DNA of 64,000 bases from Clostridium sp. AT4 (GCF_001517625.2 NZ_LN999828.1:512303-576302), one strand, 5' to 3'. Shown: positions 1 through 10,265, counted from the first letter of the stretch. Numbers and translations are program-made. The notes: generated by a model from the letters alone, not told the origin.

Positions 1-1
1 A

Positions 2-3000
2 GAGGTCGTATACCAGATTCTGGCAAAGGAGCCTGTGGAGGCCGTGTGGGATGCATCCGCAGGCAGCTATACGATCCATTTTATTCCGAAATCGGTCAAA
101 GGACAGAACGTACAGGATGTATTTCGGGCGGTTACGGATAAAAAGACCATCGAGCTTCACGGAACAGCAATCCCGTATAATCAGTATCTGATCCATGAAA
201 TGGGAGCGGCTGTGGATGTGGCTTCTTCTATCATAAAACAGGATCCGGGAAGCTATATAAAGCCGGTGCTGCTGTCTTATCCGGGCCAGAATCAGCCGGT
301 ACAGGATGGGGAGACGCAAAAAGAACCGGTTCAGGTGTTGGAACGGGCGATTAAACAGTCTGTGAGGGTTTCCAAAGACATTTCACAGGAATCCTATGAA
401 AATGTAAACACATACGGTTCGGTCCACAATGATCCCATGACAGCGCTTTTGGGACTTTTCGGTGGTTCCGGAAGAGGAACAAAGCTTTTGGATCAGTTTA
501 AATTCCGGTTATATTTAAAGAGCGATCTTGTAAATCTCTATGCAGATGAGGCAGGAAATCTTTTGTCAGAGGATATCAGCAGCAAAGATTTTACAGAGGC
601 AGTTCAGGCTCATTTTCTGCCGCCAAAGGATGGCGGCGGGCAGAAGCTTTTAGAGAAAAAAGCAGACGGAAGCTGGAATTATAAAAAGTTTTTTGATGCA
701 CTGTATACAGCAGACCAAAGGCCGGGAACTGAGGCAGAAGAACAGAAGCTGACAGAATTTGCATTGTCTTATGTGGATGTAAAAGCATATAAGGAGGAGA
801 TTTTAAAGCAGCAGCCAGATCTGAACGAAGACAGGGCCTACAGGCAGGCTCTTGCACAGGCCAAAGAGGAGGCCAAAGCTTATACAGAGCGGTTTAAGGG
901 ACTGGATGAGAAGCTTTCGATTGCCTGGGATCGGGATCCGTCAGGGGGTGCAGACCGGGATAAAAAGACCCTTCAGTGCAGCACACGGAATGGGAAAGAT
1001 GATTATTTTGATACCTCTATCATGCTGCCTTACGGGGAATATGTGATGGTTGAGCAGCAGCCTTCTGCCTTTGAAGGGGAGCTGGCAAACCGTCATTATC
1101 GGATTGAGGAACCAAAAGAAATTACGCTTCCTTTTGTGCCTGAAATCGTGGAAAATGAGCAGACCGGGGAAGAAAATGTTCTGGATGAAACAGGAAGTTC
1201 CTATTTCCGTTATAACAGTACAGATTCTGCCGAGGAACTGGTCCGTAAGTATAAGATCCGTTTTAACGGAGAAAGCCATGTGATCCGGGCGAACGGTCAG
1301 GATGGGGAATTTGAGGTATATAAATACGGTCTGGATCTAAACAGCCGTCCCGGTCACAGCCTTACTTCCTCACAACCTTATGAAGAAGAATATATGGATG
1401 GAGCCAATCCGGCGGTAAAGGCTTATTACAGTGGCTATACCAGTGAAAGTGAGAATAAGGGAATCATGGATGGGGTTGTCTATGATGGAAATGAAACGGA
1501 AAACGGACAGGTGCAGATCCGGGATCAGGTTCCTGTAATGGAAGGGGAAGGCACTGCAATTCACGGTAAATTTGCTCCCATGCTTGTACCCTGGACGGTT
1601 CTTGCCCCTGCCACAGACCGGGTCAATCCGGATACGGGAAGCATTGAAACGCTTTATCCGTCAGGAAGCGGAGCCAATTTTAACTATGTTTCCTTTGCTC
1701 AGGAGGATGTTGAAAATACCTATTTCAGCTCCAGGCTGCGGATCGAAAAGATGGATGCAGAAACGGGAGAAACTATTTTCCATGACGGGGCTCTTTTTCG
1801 TATCTATGCTGCCAAGCGGGATGTAAAAAAGACAGGAACCGGCACGGCAGGAGGAAGCGGACAGGTCCTCTTCGGTTCGGCTGTGGATGCAGAGGGAAAG
1901 CCGGTGAAAGATGAAAACGGGAAGCAGATTCTTTACCCAAGAGTGGGAGCAGACAATAGTTCTGAAAGTGATGTTCCCATCCGGCTGGATGAGGATGGGA
2001 TTCCCCTTTATGATGAAAGCCAGAGGATCAGCCAGCTAGATGAAAATGGGATAAAAAAGGGAATTTTCAGATCCTATTCTACCTTAAAGGAGCTGGTGAT
2101 TGACGGACGACTGTGTGAGGTACCTGTGGGCTATATCGAAACGGCGCGTCCTCTGGGAGCGGGAGCCTATGTGCTGGTAGAGGTTCAGGCCCCGAAGGGA
2201 TATACAAAGAGCCGGCCCGTAGCCTTTGAGATTTACGGAGACCAGGTCGTTTACTATGAGGAAAACACCTTAAAGGAAGGGAATGGCTGGGAGAGAAAAA
2301 CGGCCAGACAGTATGAATATGCCATTCCTGTAACCGGGGAGGAAAACCGCAGAGGCACTGAGAAGGTAAGTGAGGTACCTGTACAGGATTACCCATCAGA
2401 GCTTTGGATTTACAAGACGGAGGACGGCGATTCTCTGGTTGGAAATGGGAACGGCCTAAAAAAGACAGATGCTCAGGGAAAAGAAGAAGCAAGCGGAGGC
2501 TTTACAGGAAATCAGGAGGAAATTTATGTAAATGACAGGGGCGATCTGCTCCTCTATAAAGTAAGCGGGCGAAAGGAAAAGCTGGAGGCCAGAGGGGATG
2601 TTAGGGAAATTACCTTTGATCAGGAAAAGCAAATATGGACCGGCTATGTAACAAAGGCCTTTGACTCATATTCCGAACACATAATAGAGGGAACCGAGCA
2701 GGAATTAAAGGCTATGGACCGGGTGAAGCTTCTGTATGAGCTGGATGGTACATTTACGGGAAAAGGCATCCGTTTTGACTGGCCGGTTTCCGGGGCAGAG
2801 CTGGTGCTTTATGAAGGAAGCTGTCTGGAGCCAAAGAAAAACGGCGGGTATGAGGGTGTTACAGTCCTGAGCCGTGAGGGAAGGACAGAAAAAATAGTAA
2901 ATACGCATACAGGTACCCACAGGGAGCTGTTAAAAAGCGGTACAGATCTGGGGCCGGGCAAGCTGGATCTCTGGGAGGATCAAAAGCAGCCCAATGAACC

Positions 3001-6000
3001 CATAGAGCTGTATTTTTACGATTTAGAGAAGGAGAAGAGCCAGGGACGGCTGCGGGAGGATATCCACACAGGAGAACTGCAGGTACTGGATGAGAGAGGA
3101 AATGTTATATGCTTTGCAGATAAAGCCTCCGGTATGGCCTATGTCAGGGATGATTATGGAAGGATCATTGCATATCGGGCAGATGAAAAGGGAGAAAAAA
3201 TCCCGGTGCGTTCGATCTGCGTGGGAGAAAACGGAGGAGCGCCTTCTATTTATAAGGACAAGCAGAGCGCAGATGATGAAAACGGACTTCCGGTATATTA
3301 TAAAAACGGAGAGCCGGTATGGAAAGAAGAACGCTGGGTTACAGGAGAAAGCACAGGCCCGGATGGAAAGGAAGAAGGGATGGATGAAGCTCATGTGATC
3401 GCCCGCCTTCCCTTTGGAGCGTACATTTTACAGGAGGAAGGCGTTCCGTTTGAGCAGGGATATGTCCAGGCTCCGTATCAGGGATTGATCCTTGAGGATA
3501 GGAAAGGACCTCAGAAATATTTCCATCAGGATGAATTTACAAAAGCTGCCTTTGCAAAAATTGATATCCGCACACAAAAGGAGATCAAAGGGGCAGAGAT
3601 GACCCTTTACAGAGCTCTTTTGGATAAAAATGGGAGACCGGAAACAGAAGAAACCGGTATTTACAAAAAGGGGGAGCCCTGGGCCGCCTGGATCAGCGGA
3701 TATGCGTATGATGATAAAGGCGTGATGAAAAAGAATTCACAGGGAAATCCCATCCTTACGGATGAACCTCACTGGATCGACCACATTCCCGTTGGATTTT
3801 ATGTGCTGGAGGAAACGCTTTGTCCTTATGACCAGGGCTATGTACAGTCGGAGTCTGTCAATGTGGAAATACAGGAAACAGGCCATGTTCAGAGCTTTGA
3901 AATGGAGGACGATTTTACAGCCATTGAGGTTTGGAAACTGGATGGAAAGCGGGACGAGGTGCTCTGCGGTGATACAGAAACAGGACTTACCCTTTACAGA
4001 GCCCTTCTGGATGCAGAGGGAAGGCCGGTGATGGAAGAGGGCCATCCGGCCATTCGGGAGGATCTGGCTGTATTTACCTTCCGGGCAGCTACATGGGAGG
4101 ATGGACAGAAAGTGGCAGCTACCGGACGGGTGGAAACGGATGCAGCAGGACTTCACCCTATTATGAAATATGATTATCAGTATAATGATATCCCTGGAAC
4201 CTTTCAGGGAAGGTATTATTATACAGAGAATGCATCGATCCGGATGGAATATCTGCCGGTGGGAAGCTATGTACTGGCGGAGACTCAGACGCCGGAAGGG
4301 TATGCCACAGCAGATCCAATCCTGATTGAGATTCCCGATAAGGGTCATATGGTATCCGTAGGACAGTGGTCTATGAAGGATGAGCCATTAAAGCTTTCTG
4401 TGTCCAAACGTGTGATTTCCGGCGGGAAAGAGGTGGCCGGAGCGGAGCTTTCCATTTATCCGGTATCAGAAGATGGAAGGATATCCAGTGAAGCGCTGAT
4501 CCTCCATATCCCGGAAAAGGATGGGAGCTGCCGTGAGGAAGAAGCAAGGTGGATTTCAGGAAATGATGGAAAATATACACAGAAAGAGGCAGAGGCGGGA
4601 ACCATCCCGGAGGGTTTTGAAGAAGGGGATTTAAAGCCGCATTTGATTGAGTATATTCCGGACGGGGATTATATTCTCAGAGAAGAAATGACGCCCTATG
4701 GTTTTTTACAGTCCGTAGATCTGCCGTTTTCTGTTATAGATTCCAGAGTAATTCAGAAACTGGAAATGAAGGATGAAATCCCCGATGGGGTGCTGCAGGT
4801 TATCAAGCATGATGGGGACGATCATGAACTTTTACTGGAAGGAGCAGAATTTGAGCTCTTTAACAAAACGCTGGGAATTTCCTGTCAGAAGGCAGTCACC
4901 GATTTCAGAGGAAGGGCTGTGTTTGAAAAGCAGCCTGCCGGGTATCTGGCCTCTAACGGAAGCTTTGCCCCCTATACCTATGTGTGCAGAGAAATAAAGG
5001 CAGCTCCCGGCCATATGCTTTCAGCTCCGGACTTTGAATTTCAGTTTGAATATAAGGATGAAAGGACGAAGATCCTGAACGTGCAGCATGATCCGGAAAA
5101 CGACAGTAATCGGGTGAAGGTGGAAAAACAACTGGGAGATACGGGAGAACAGTTAAAAGGCGCCCTGCTTCGGTTAGAGAGAAAGATATCTGCGGAGGAC
5201 GGAGGCCATACGGGGAAAATCCGCTGGGAAACAGCGGCAGAGTGGATCAGCGGAGATCAGCCTCATTTAGAAAAGGGGCTTAAAGAAGGAGAATACCGCC
5301 TTACAGAGCAGAAAGCGCCGGAGGGCTGCAATGTTTTGGCAGAGCCTGTTTATTTTACCATTGCGGACGGTATGAAAGAGGCTTTGCAGCTGGTGATGAA
5401 AAATTATACAGTCATTGTACAGATTGCCAAGACGGATCGTAGTTCCGGAGCTTTTCTGGCAGGAGCCAGGCTGCAGCTGATCCAAACGGATACAGGGGAA
5501 GTGATAGAGGAGTGGACCTCTGAAGAGCACACCCCAAAGACCTTTGTGGGGCTTAAGCCGGGAAGCTACCGGATCCATGAGCTGTATGCGCCTGAGAGCT
5601 ATGAAAGGGCAGAGGATATGGAAATTGAAATAGAGGATCAATCCGCTGAAATTCAGACATTTTCCTTTGCGAATACGAGAATCACTTCTTCCGGCGGCGG
5701 AGGCAGCCACAGGCCTCAAAAGGAGTACATTTCCTTTAAAAAGACAGATGTTAATCATTTGCCTGTACCAGGAGCGAAATTTACGTTTTATGACCAGTGG
5801 GGAAATGAGATGGATCGGGCAGTAAGTGACGAAAAGGGATATTTTTCCATCCCGAAGCCTTCTGATGGAACCTATACCTTCCGGGAAACAAAAGCGCCTC
5901 AGGGCTATGGACTGGATCCGGTACTTCACAGCTTTACAGTCAGCCAGGGGGAGATATACCGGGGGGATTATGAGATAACAGACAGGGAAATGAAGGTAAT

Positions 6001-8008
6001 TATAAGAAAACTGGACGGAGATACAAAGGAAGCTCTGGATGGAGCCGCTCTGCAAATCCGAAGCGTGGAAGGGCAGACGGGCGCAGAGCATATCGTACAG
6101 GAGGGAATTTCAGGAGAAAATCCAGAAGGAAAGGGTACATTTGTGTTCCATGCGCCCCATCCCGGCACGTACCGTATTTATGAAACAATGGCGCCTGACG
6201 GCTATGAGAGAACGGAAAGCTATTGTGAATTTACCATAAAAGAGGACGGAGGTACAGAGGGAAGTCTTACGGTTTATAATTTTAAGAGAAAGAAGACCCT
6301 GGGACAGATACGGGCGGTGTATCAGCCGAAAAAACGGTTTGGCAATTTTACGTATGGTTCAGGCAGCGGCTCAGGGAGCATACGCACCGGAGATACCATG
6401 GCGTACCGGGAATGGATGGTTCTGTCACTGCTGTTTTTTGCAGGAATGTTCCTTACTCTGCCTGAGCGTGAAGGAAAGAGAAAGGGACGCTTTGGAACAA
6501 TGAAAATGCTGGCAGTGATTGGCGTTTTGACGGGGGCCTGTCTGCTGTTTTCTGTTTCCGCCCATGCGGAGACGGTCTGTGAGGGAAATACGGAGAATAT
6601 TTCCCAGACGATTCTGTATGAAGCGGTAGAGAAAAGGGAGATTCTTCCGGAAACGGCCCGTATATCAGTGAAAAATCCTCAGACAGGTAAAACAGAAGAG
6701 AGAATTTTTCCGGAGATCCGCAGAGAATATGGCAATGAGCGCTGGCAGGAGGATTTTGAACTGGAGCTTTCTGTTTTAGGAGAAAATGTTCAGGGATATG
6801 TACTGGGAGAGGAAGTAATCTGGGATGGAGAGCCGGAGGGTTTTCTGTCCCGGGGCGGACAGCTCCTTAAGGCAGCCGGACTTTCAGAGGCAGATTATGA
6901 GATTCAGGGGATCCGGAGAGAAGATACGAGCTCAGGGGATGAAAACAGGAAGCTGACTGCTTATGGAAAGAGGAAGGTCTGGGACTGCCGGGTGGAGTAC
7001 GGCGGTTTGGTACATGCCGGGCAAAATGGAGCGGCTGTTAAAAATCAGGGGCAGAATTTAGCAGAAAACAGTGTGATAACAGAAGGGATCAGAGCAGGAA
7101 AGTCCATTTTTTTGATGGATTTGCTGCTTTTGGGAGCGGTTGCCCTTTTTCTGGGGCTTTGTGCGCGGAGATTTTTTCTAAAAAAACAGCCGTGCAGGAG
7201 ATATTTTGTTCCGATACTGTTTCTGGTTGTTTCCGTCGTATGTCTTTTTCATTTTCTTTCGGTATCAAAGCTTTATCATCAGGCCAGGAGGGATTATGAG
7301 ATTCTCCGGAATAACGCATTTGCAGAGAAAGACGGGGATTTAAATATCGTTCTGGCAGATGGAAACGGCATTTCTCAGAAAGGGGAACAGAATGGGGGAG
7401 TGCCGGATGAAGAAATGCTGCGGATGATGAATCCAGAGTATTCCTTTTGGCTCCATATTCCGGAAACAGAGATGGATTATCCTGTAGTCAGGGGAAAAGA
7501 CACTTCCTTTTATCTGAACCACAGCTTTGAGGGGAAGGACAGCGTATCGGGAGTAATTTTTACAGATCCGTTTACGGAACCGTTTGCGTCCGGCCACACG
7601 GTTCTCTATGGCCATAATATGAAAGACGGCTCCATGTTTGGAGGCCTTAAGGCCTATATGGATTCGGAGTTTTTTAGAAAATCGCCCTGTATTCGGATTT
7701 TCAGGCAGGGAAAATGGATTGTCTGCCCTATTTTTTCCTGCCATGTGGTTCAGGAAAATGATCATTCACCGTATCAGGCAGGGATGACAAAAACAGAGCG
7801 GGAAGCCTATTTTACTGCGATGTCCCAACAGTCTCTTTATGATACGGGGATTAAAAAATATGAAAATGAAGATTTTCTGACCCTTTCTACCTGTCACGGT
7901 TGGGGAAAGCGCCTGGTTTTGCATGCCATCATTCCCCATGAAGAGTCAGAAAAGGGAAGAGAATCTATAAAAATTGCTGATTTTTCTGTAAAAAAGAGTC
8001 AAAAATAG
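2..8008 (+). CDS. Giant CnaB-repeat surface protein fused to class B sortase (5' partial)
   Basis: The frame is already open at the window edge, so the true start lies upstream; about 2,668 residues are visible. Numbering from the GTG at position 35, at least nine prealbumin-like CnaB/SpaA repeats run from about residue 570 to 2080, each with the K-x-D...GA-x-(F/L) entry typical of these domains. A TGDT motif, a hydrophobic helix (about 2129-2143) and a basic tail then look like a C-terminal anchor. The frame continues into a signal-peptide-like segment starting at residue 2156, a soluble region, two more membrane helices (about 2357-2378 and 2391-2410), and a sortase domain with His2527 (YGHNM), Cys2620 (TLSTC) and Arg2626. 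CnaB proteins are normally sortase substrates; a single chain holding both is unusual. It may act as an extracellular adhesin or pilin with its own transpeptidase, be processed into parts, or be an ancestral three-gene operon joined by loss of stops. Confidence 0.85.
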   Translation, partial: EVVYQILAKEPVEAVWDASAGSYTIHFIPKSVKGQNVQDVFRAVTDKKTIELHGTAIPYNQYLIHEMGAAVDVASSIIKQDPGSYIKPVLLSYPGQNQPVQDGETQKEPVQVLERAIKQSVRVSKDISQESYENVNTYGSVHNDPMTALLGLFGGSGRGTKLLDQFKFRLYLKSDLVNLYADEAGNLLSEDISSKDFTEAVQAHFLPPKDGGGQKLLEKKADGSWNYKKFFDALYTADQRPGTEAEEQKLTEFALSYVDVKAYKEEILKQQPDLNEDRAYRQALAQAKEEAKAYTERFKGLDEKLSIAWDRDPSGGADRDKKTLQCSTRNGKDDYFDTSIMLPYGEYVMVEQQPSAFEGELANRHYRIEEPKEITLPFVPEIVENEQTGEENVLDETGSSYFRYNSTDSAEELVRKYKIRFNGESHVIRANGQDGEFEVYKYGLDLNSRPGHSLTSSQPYEEEYMDGANPAVKAYYSGYTSESENKGIMDGVVYDGNETENGQVQIRDQVPVMEGEGTAIHGKFAPMLVPWTVLAPATDRVNPDTGSIETLYPSGSGANFNYVSFAQEDVENTYFSSRLRIEKMDAETGETIFHDGALFRIYAAKRDVKKTGTGTAGGSGQVLFGSAVDAEGKPVKDENGKQILYPRVGADNSSESDVPIRLDEDGIPLYDESQRISQLDENGIKKGIFRSYSTLKELVIDGRLCEVPVGYIETARPLGAGAYVLVEVQAPKGYTKSRPVAFEIYGDQVVYYEENTLKEGNGWERKTARQYEYAIPVTGEENRRGTEKVSEVPVQDYPSELWIYKTEDGDSLVGNGNGLKKTDAQGKEEASGGFTGNQEEIYVNDRGDLLLYKVSGRKEKLEARGDVREITFDQEKQIWTGYVTKAFDSYSEHIIEGTEQELKAMDRVKLLYELDGTFTGKGIRFDWPVSGAELVLYEGSCLEPKKNGGYEGVTVLSREGRTEKIVNTHTGTHRELLKSGTDLGPGKLDLWEDQKQPNEPIELYFYDLEKEKSQGRLREDIHTGELQVLDERGNVICFADKASGMAYVRDDYGRIIAYRADEKGEKIPVRSICVGENGGAPSIYKDKQSADDENGLPVYYKNGEPVWKEERWVTGESTGPDGKEEGMDEAHVIARLPFGAYILQEEGVPFEQGYVQAPYQGLILEDRKGPQKYFHQDEFTKAAFAKIDIRTQKEIKGAEMTLYRALLDKNGRPETEETGIYKKGEPWAAWISGYAYDDKGVMKKNSQGNPILTDEPHWIDHIPVGFYVLEETLCPYDQGYVQSESVNVEIQETGHVQSFEMEDDFTAIEVWKLDGKRDEVLCGDTETGLTLYRALLDAEGRPVMEEGHPAIREDLAVFTFRAATWEDGQKVAATGRVETDAAGLHPIMKYDYQYNDIPGTFQGRYYYTENASIRMEYLPVGSYVLAETQTPEGYATADPILIEIPDKGHMVSVGQWSMKDEPLKLSVSKRVISGGKEVAGAELSIYPVSEDGRISSEALILHIPEKDGSCREEEARWISGNDGKYTQKEAEAGTIPEGFEEGDLKPHLIEYIPDGDYILREEMTPYGFLQSVDLPFSVIDSRVIQKLEMKDEIPDGVLQVIKHDGDDHELLLEGAEFELFNKTLGISCQKAVTDFRGRAVFEKQPAGYLASNGSFAPYTYVCREIKAAPGHMLSAPDFEFQFEYKDERTKILNVQHDPENDSNRVKVEKQLGDTGEQLKGALLRLERKISAEDGGHTGKIRWETAAEWISGDQPHLEKGLKEGEYRLTEQKAPEGCNVLAEPVYFTIADGMKEALQLVMKNYTVIVQIAKTDRSSGAFLAGARLQLIQTDTGEVIEEWTSEEHTPKTFVGLKPGSYRIHELYAPESYERAEDMEIEIEDQSAEIQTFSFANTRITSSGGGGSHRPQKEYISFKKTDVNHLPVPGAKFTFYDQWGNEMDRAVSDEKGYFSIPKPSDGTYTFRETKAPQGYGLDPVLHSFTVSQGEIYRGDYEITDREMKVIIRKLDGDTKEALDGAALQIRSVEGQTGAEHIVQEGISGENPEGKGTFVFHAPHPGTYRIYETMAPDGYERTESYCEFTIKEDGGTEGSLTVYNFKRKKTLGQIRAVYQPKKRFGNFTYGSGSGSGSIRTGDTMAYREWMVLSLLFFAGMFLTLPEREGKRKGRFGTMKMLAVIGVLTGACLLFSVSAHAETVCEGNTENISQTILYEAVEKREILPETARISVKNPQTGKTEERIFPEIRREYGNERWQEDFELELSVLGENVQGYVLGEEVIWDGEPEGFLSRGGQLLKAAGLSEADYEIQGIRREDTSSGDENRKLTAYGKRKVWDCRVEYGGLVHAGQNGAAVKNQGQNLAENSVITEGIRAGKSIFLMDLLLLGAVALFLGLCARRFFLKKQPCRRYFVPILFLVVSVVCLFHFLSVSKLYHQARRDYEILRNNAFAEKDGDLNIVLADGNGISQKGEQNGGVPDEEMLRMMNPEYSFWLHIPETEMDYPVVRGKDTSFYLNHSFEGKDSVSGVIFTDPFTEPFASGHTVLYGHNMKDGSMFGGLKAYMDSEFFRKSPCIRIFRQGKWIVCPIFSCHVVQENDHSPYQAGMTKTEREAYFTAMSQQSLYDTGIKKYENEDFLTLSTCHGWGKRLVLHAIIPHEESEKGRESIKIADFSVKKSQK

Positions 8009-8117
8009 GCAGTTGCAACAGGGATAAATCACTGGACAAATGTCGTATTTTGTGAGAAAATAAACACGAGTATAACGTGATAAAATTAACAAGGAACACG
8101 ATACTTATTAAACTGTA

Positions 8118-8262
8118 TGGAGCAGGACGGCATCCTTCAGCCGGATGTTCAGTCCGACTGAAGAAATCGGATGTCCATCCGATGTGAAGGCAGGGGAAAA
8201 ATTGTGCGTACAAGCAAGTTTGACGTCTGTTTTTGTTTCTGCTATCACGCCGTCCTAAACTG
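8118..8262 (+). ncRNA. Candidate structured leader RNA upstream of the GGGtGRT pair
   Basis: An exact 8-bp long-range pairing closes the region: AGGACGGC at 8124-8131 with GCCGTCCT at 8249-8256. Inside it are two clear hairpins. The first is CTTCAG (8135-8140) with CTGAAG (8158-8163), extended by CGGA/TCCG. The second is ATCGGAT (8166-8172) with ATCCGAT (8177-8183) and a 4-nt loop. It ends about 40 nt before the start codon of the next gene, whose ribosome binding site is outside the closed structure. This could be a cis-regulatory leader or a separate small RNA. I do not recognise an Rfam family. Confidence 0.5.
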
Positions 8263-8298
8263 TTACATCAAATTTCAATTTGAAAGGAGTTTTAACAC

Positions 8299-8991
8299 AT
8301 GATTTATTCACATGAAGTAGAAGAAATGTGCACAGTTGCACAGGGCGTTCATCATGGCGCTGCTCCAATTCCAGAAGAAGCAAAATGGGTAAAGTCAAAG
8401 CAGATTACAGACATTTCCGGTCTTACACACGGTGTGGGCTGGTGTGCTCCCCAGCAGGGCGCATGTAAGCTGACTCTGAATGTAAAAGAGGGTATCATTC
8501 AGGAGGCTCTGGTTGAGACCATCGGATGTTCCGGTATGACACATTCAGCAGCTATGGCATCTGAAATCCTTCCGGGACTGACCCTGCTTGAGGCACTGAA
8601 CACTGATCTGGTATGTGATGCGATCAATACTGCTATGAGAGAGCTGTTCTTACAGATTGTTTACGGAAGAACACAGAGTGCATTCTCTGAGGATGGACTT
8701 CCTGTAGGCGCCGGCCTGGAGGATCTGGGCAAGGGACTGCGTTCTCAGGTTGGTACTATGTATGGAACTCTTAAGAAAGGTCCGCGTTATCTGGAGATGG
8801 CTGAGGGTTATGTAACAGGCATCGCTCTGGATGCAGAAGATCAGATTATTGGTTACCAGTTCGTAAACCTTGGAAAGATGACCGACTTCATCAAGAAGGG
8901 CGACGATCCTAACACTGCATGGGAGAAAGCAAAGGGACAGTACGGCCGTGTAGATGACGCTGTTAAGATCATTGACCCACGCAAAGAATGA
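8299..8991 (+). CDS. NifU-like iron-sulfur scaffold family protein (partner of GGGtGRT protein)
   Basis: A 230-residue protein with an AAAGGAG ribosome binding site 8 nt before ATG. Cysteines at 11, 49 (GWCAP), 56 (GACKL), 77 (IGCSGM) and 106 could bind a metal or cluster. The family is usually annotated as an iron-sulfur cluster assembly scaffold by similarity to NifU, and in Clostridia it is found just upstream of the GGGtGRT protein, as here (27-nt gap). Its cellular role is not established. Codon choice is strongly biased to C-ending and other preferred codons, unlike the surrounding genes, which suggests very high expression. Family assignment is from recalled sequence pattern and gene pairing. 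Confidence 0.8.
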   Translation: MIYSHEVEEMCTVAQGVHHGAAPIPEEAKWVKSKQITDISGLTHGVGWCAPQQGACKLTLNVKEGIIQEALVETIGCSGMTHSAAMASEILPGLTLLEALNTDLVCDAINTAMRELFLQIVYGRTQSAFSEDGLPVGAGLEDLGKGLRSQVGTMYGTLKKGPRYLEMAEGYVTGIALDAEDQIIGYQFVNLGKMTDFIKKGDDPNTAWEKAKGQYGRVDDAVKIIDPRKE

Positions 8992-9018
8992 TGAGGACCA
9001 ATTAGGAGGATAAAGAAG

Positions 9019-10029
9019 ATGGCATTATTTGAATCATATGAGAGAAGAATTGATAAGATCAATTCCGTATTAAACAGCTATGGCATTGCTTCTATCGAGG
9101 AAGCTGAAAAGATTACAAAAGATGCAGGCCTTGACGTTTATGCTCAGGTTAAGAAGATCCAGCCGATCTGCTTCGAGAATGCATGCTGGGCTTACACTGT
9201 AGGCGCAGCCATCGCGATCAAGAAGGGCTGCAGAAGAGCTGCTGACGCTGCTGCTGCCATCGGCGAGGGCCTTCAGGCATTCTGTATTCCCGGTTCTGTA
9301 GCTGACCAGCGTAAGGTTGGTTTAGGCCACGGAAATCTGGGCAAGATGCTTCTGGAAGAGGAGACTGACTGCTTCTGCTTCCTGGCAGGCCATGAGTCCT
9401 TTGCAGCTGCTGAAGGTGCAATCGGTATCGCAGAGAAGGCAAACAAGGTTCGTCAGAAGCCTCTGCGCGTTATCTTAAACGGTTTAGGAAAGGACGCTGC
9501 ACAGGTTATCTCCAGAATCAACGGCTTTACATACGTTGAGACAGAGATGGATTACTACACAGGCGAGGTTAAGGAGCTGTGGAGAAAGTCCTACTCTGAG
9601 GGCTTAAGAGCAAAGGTTAACTGCTACGGCGCTAACGACGTAACAGAGGGCGTTGCTATCATGTGGAAGGAAGGCGTTGACGTCTCCATCACTGGTAACT
9701 CCACCAACCCAACCAGATTCCAGCATCCGGTAGCAGGCACCTACAAGAAGGAGTGTGTAGAGAAGGGCAAGAAGTACTTCTCCGTAGCATCCGGCGGCGG
9801 CACAGGCCGTACCCTGCATCCTGACAACATGGCAGCAGGTCCTGCATCCTACGGTATGACCGATACCATGGGACGTATGCACTCTGATGCTCAGTTCGCA
9901 GGTTCTTCCTCCGTTCCGGCTCACGTTGAGATGATGGGTCTGATCGGTATGGGTAATAACCCAATGGTTGGCGCTACCGTAGCTGTAGCTGTTTCGATCG
10001 AGGAAGCTGCTAAGGAAGGCAAGTTCTAA
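9019..10029 (+). CDS. GGGtGRT family protein
   Basis: A 336-residue soluble protein containing the signature GGGTGRT at residues 259-265, which names the family. A consensus AGGAGG lies 13 nt upstream of the ATG, and the gene follows the NifU-like gene in the same transcript, ending at a strong terminator. Glycine-rich loops such as the signature suggest nucleotide or phosphate binding, but no reaction is known to me. Codon use is as extreme as in the upstream gene (repeated AAG, GGC, ATC, TAC), matching what is seen in ribosomal-protein-level genes. The product is well conserved in Clostridia and of unknown function. Confidence 0.85.
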   Translation: MALFESYERRIDKINSVLNSYGIASIEEAEKITKDAGLDVYAQVKKIQPICFENACWAYTVGAAIAIKKGCRRAADAAAAIGEGLQAFCIPGSVADQRKVGLGHGNLGKMLLEEETDCFCFLAGHESFAAAEGAIGIAEKANKVRQKPLRVILNGLGKDAAQVISRINGFTYVETEMDYYTGEVKELWRKSYSEGLRAKVNCYGANDVTEGVAIMWKEGVDVSITGNSTNPTRFQHPVAGTYKKECVEKGKKYFSVASGGGTGRTLHPDNMAAGPASYGMTDTMGRMHSDAQFAGSSSVPAHVEMMGLIGMGNNPMVGATVAVAVSIEEAAKEGKF

Positions 10030-10073
10030 TAAAAAACCTTGGATTTACAAGGAAAAATGAACTTTTAAACAGA

Positions 10074-10106
10074 AAGAGGAATCGTCTTTTGACGGTTCCT
10101 CTTTTG
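10074..10106 (+). terminator. Rho-independent terminator after GGGtGRT gene
   Basis: An 11-bp stem (10076-10086 with 10091-10101, one G-U pair) with a TTTT loop, followed by four T residues. Confidence 0.85.
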
Positions 10107-10191
10107 TGGCTTTTGGGATATAGATGCGGTTTTGTCTACCATTTGGACTTCTTACGGGAGGAATTGCCGCCTATTCAAAGAGAAATCCCCC

Positions 10192-10220
10192 TATACAGAT
10201 TTCCCACGATTTGTTATAAT
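10192..10220 (+). promoter_or_regulatory. Probable sigma-A promoter for the Asp23/Gls24 gene
   Basis: TATACA (10192-10197), 17-bp spacer, consensus TATAAT (10215-10220), about 45 nt before the start codon. The -35 matches 4 of 6 consensus bases. Confidence 0.6.
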
Positions 10221-10265
10221 AAAGAGTAATAAAAATCAAGCTTCAGGAACAGGAGGTAAAGAGGA

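Noticed and set aside
5267-6091. 274-codon minus-strand frame opposite the surface protein
   Set aside because: It is a by-product of the composition of the CnaB repeats on the other strand, with no start signals.
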